Positions 33,087-33,227 of a stretch of DNA of 33,227 nucleotides are shown here, one piece after another. The notes under the pieces were generated by a model. The model saw only the letters and a program-made list of their open reading frames with translations, did no database searches and was not told the DNA's origin. The position numbers and the translations under genes are program-made. This DNA comes from Saccharothrix deserti (lineage in GTDB: Bacteria > Actinomycetota > Actinomycetes > Mycobacteriales > Pseudonocardiaceae), in NCBI RefSeq assembly GCF_009769385.1, contig NZ_ML775965.1, positions 1 through 33,227 of the forward strand. Reading direction: 5' to 3'. Each line of letters opens with the position of its first letter. Position 1 is the first letter of the stretch.

Positions 33087-33227
33087 TCATGCTGCGCTGC
33101 GCGAGCGACGCGGCAGATGACGGCTGGAGGGGCCCGAAACACCGTTCGTCGTCGCGACGACGAACGGATTGTCCGTGCTGGACACGGAGAAGCCGATGCC
33201 GGTGCCCTCGCCACCTCGGGCTTGTGC
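33087..33227 (-). CDS. C-terminal part of an unidentified protein (cut by window edge)
   Basis: A minus frame entering from the right edge reads GGEGTGIGFSVSSTDNPFVV, ATTNGVSGPSSRHL and ends at TGA (33087-33089). No family is recognised. The basic tail RRSRSAA may be a read-through into sequence left by the adjacent IS remnant. Confidence 0.3.
   Translation of the reverse strand, partial: AQARGGEGTGIGFSVSSTDNPFVVATTNGVSGPSSRHLPRRSRSAA

Noticed and set aside
1..33227. CRISPR arrays, tRNA or rRNA genes, secondary-metabolite genes
   Set aside because: No regularly spaced repeats, cloverleaf-like segments, rRNA sequence or PKS/NRPS motifs were seen on either strand.

Overview
The window is high-GC DNA from an actinomycete. 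Codon usage, GTG starts, ATGA stop-start overlaps, a Tat-type lipoprotein signal and CBM13-tailed secreted hydrolases suggest Streptomycetales or Pseudonocardiales; this is inferred from style, as there is no rRNA or marker gene. It reads as accessory chromosome: one well-preserved catabolic block surrounded by gene fragments, frameshifts, out-of-frame fusions and pieces of mobile elements.

Layout. (1) 1-2420: a DJ-1/PfpI gene, an MFS transporter cut after about 156 residues, an unrecognised remnant, a frameshifted serine-recombinase remnant and a frameshifted IS630-type transposase 3' end. (2) 2589-15466, plus strand, mostly intact: LysR regulator, tartrate/D-malate-type dehydrogenase, sarcosine-oxidase-like flavoprotein, HAD type II hydrolase, a four-gene polyamine-type ABC importer, an internally deleted class III aminotransferase, a PuuB-like flavoprotein, a succinate-semialdehyde-type dehydrogenase and another sarcosine-oxidase-like flavoprotein. 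(3) 15467-16427: an aspartase/fumarase remnant and a small cupin. (4) 16705-24083, minus strand: a second, eroding catabolic cluster in the order LysR (fragment), dehydrogenase (pseudogene), flavoprotein, DUF1537 acid-sugar kinase, class II aldolase (frameshifted), Asp/Glu-racemase-like protein, ALDH fragment, hydroxypyruvate-isomerase-like OtnI, DenD fragment. (5) 24098-26217: a 14-bp inverted repeat, an AbrB/SpoVT-like gene and a tyrosine recombinase fused to a DUF5677 region, all frameshifted. (6) 26259-30392: a fructan locus with one intact secreted GH32 enzyme, a doubly truncated fructokinase, a degenerate second GH32 gene, two operator-like palindromes and a truncated LacI regulator. (7) 30445-33227: an ALDH/PLP-decarboxylase chimera, a GNAT/methyltransferase fusion, an N-terminally truncated alpha/beta hydrolase, an IS transposase tail and a partial gene at the edge.

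How the parts may work together. In block 2 the ABC system would import a small cationic or amino compound. The flavoproteins would oxidise C-N bonds, the aldehyde dehydrogenase would make an acid, and the dehydrogenase would feed a 2-hydroxy-dicarboxylate into central metabolism under LysR control. Block 4 starts with the same LysR-dehydrogenase-flavoprotein trio in opposite orientation, followed by kinase-aldolase-isomerase genes typical of four-carbon acid-sugar catabolism. The shared trio, with a conserved leader and start site, is the most notable structural feature: two catabolic operons built on one regulatory-oxidative module, one kept and one decaying. The substrates are inference.
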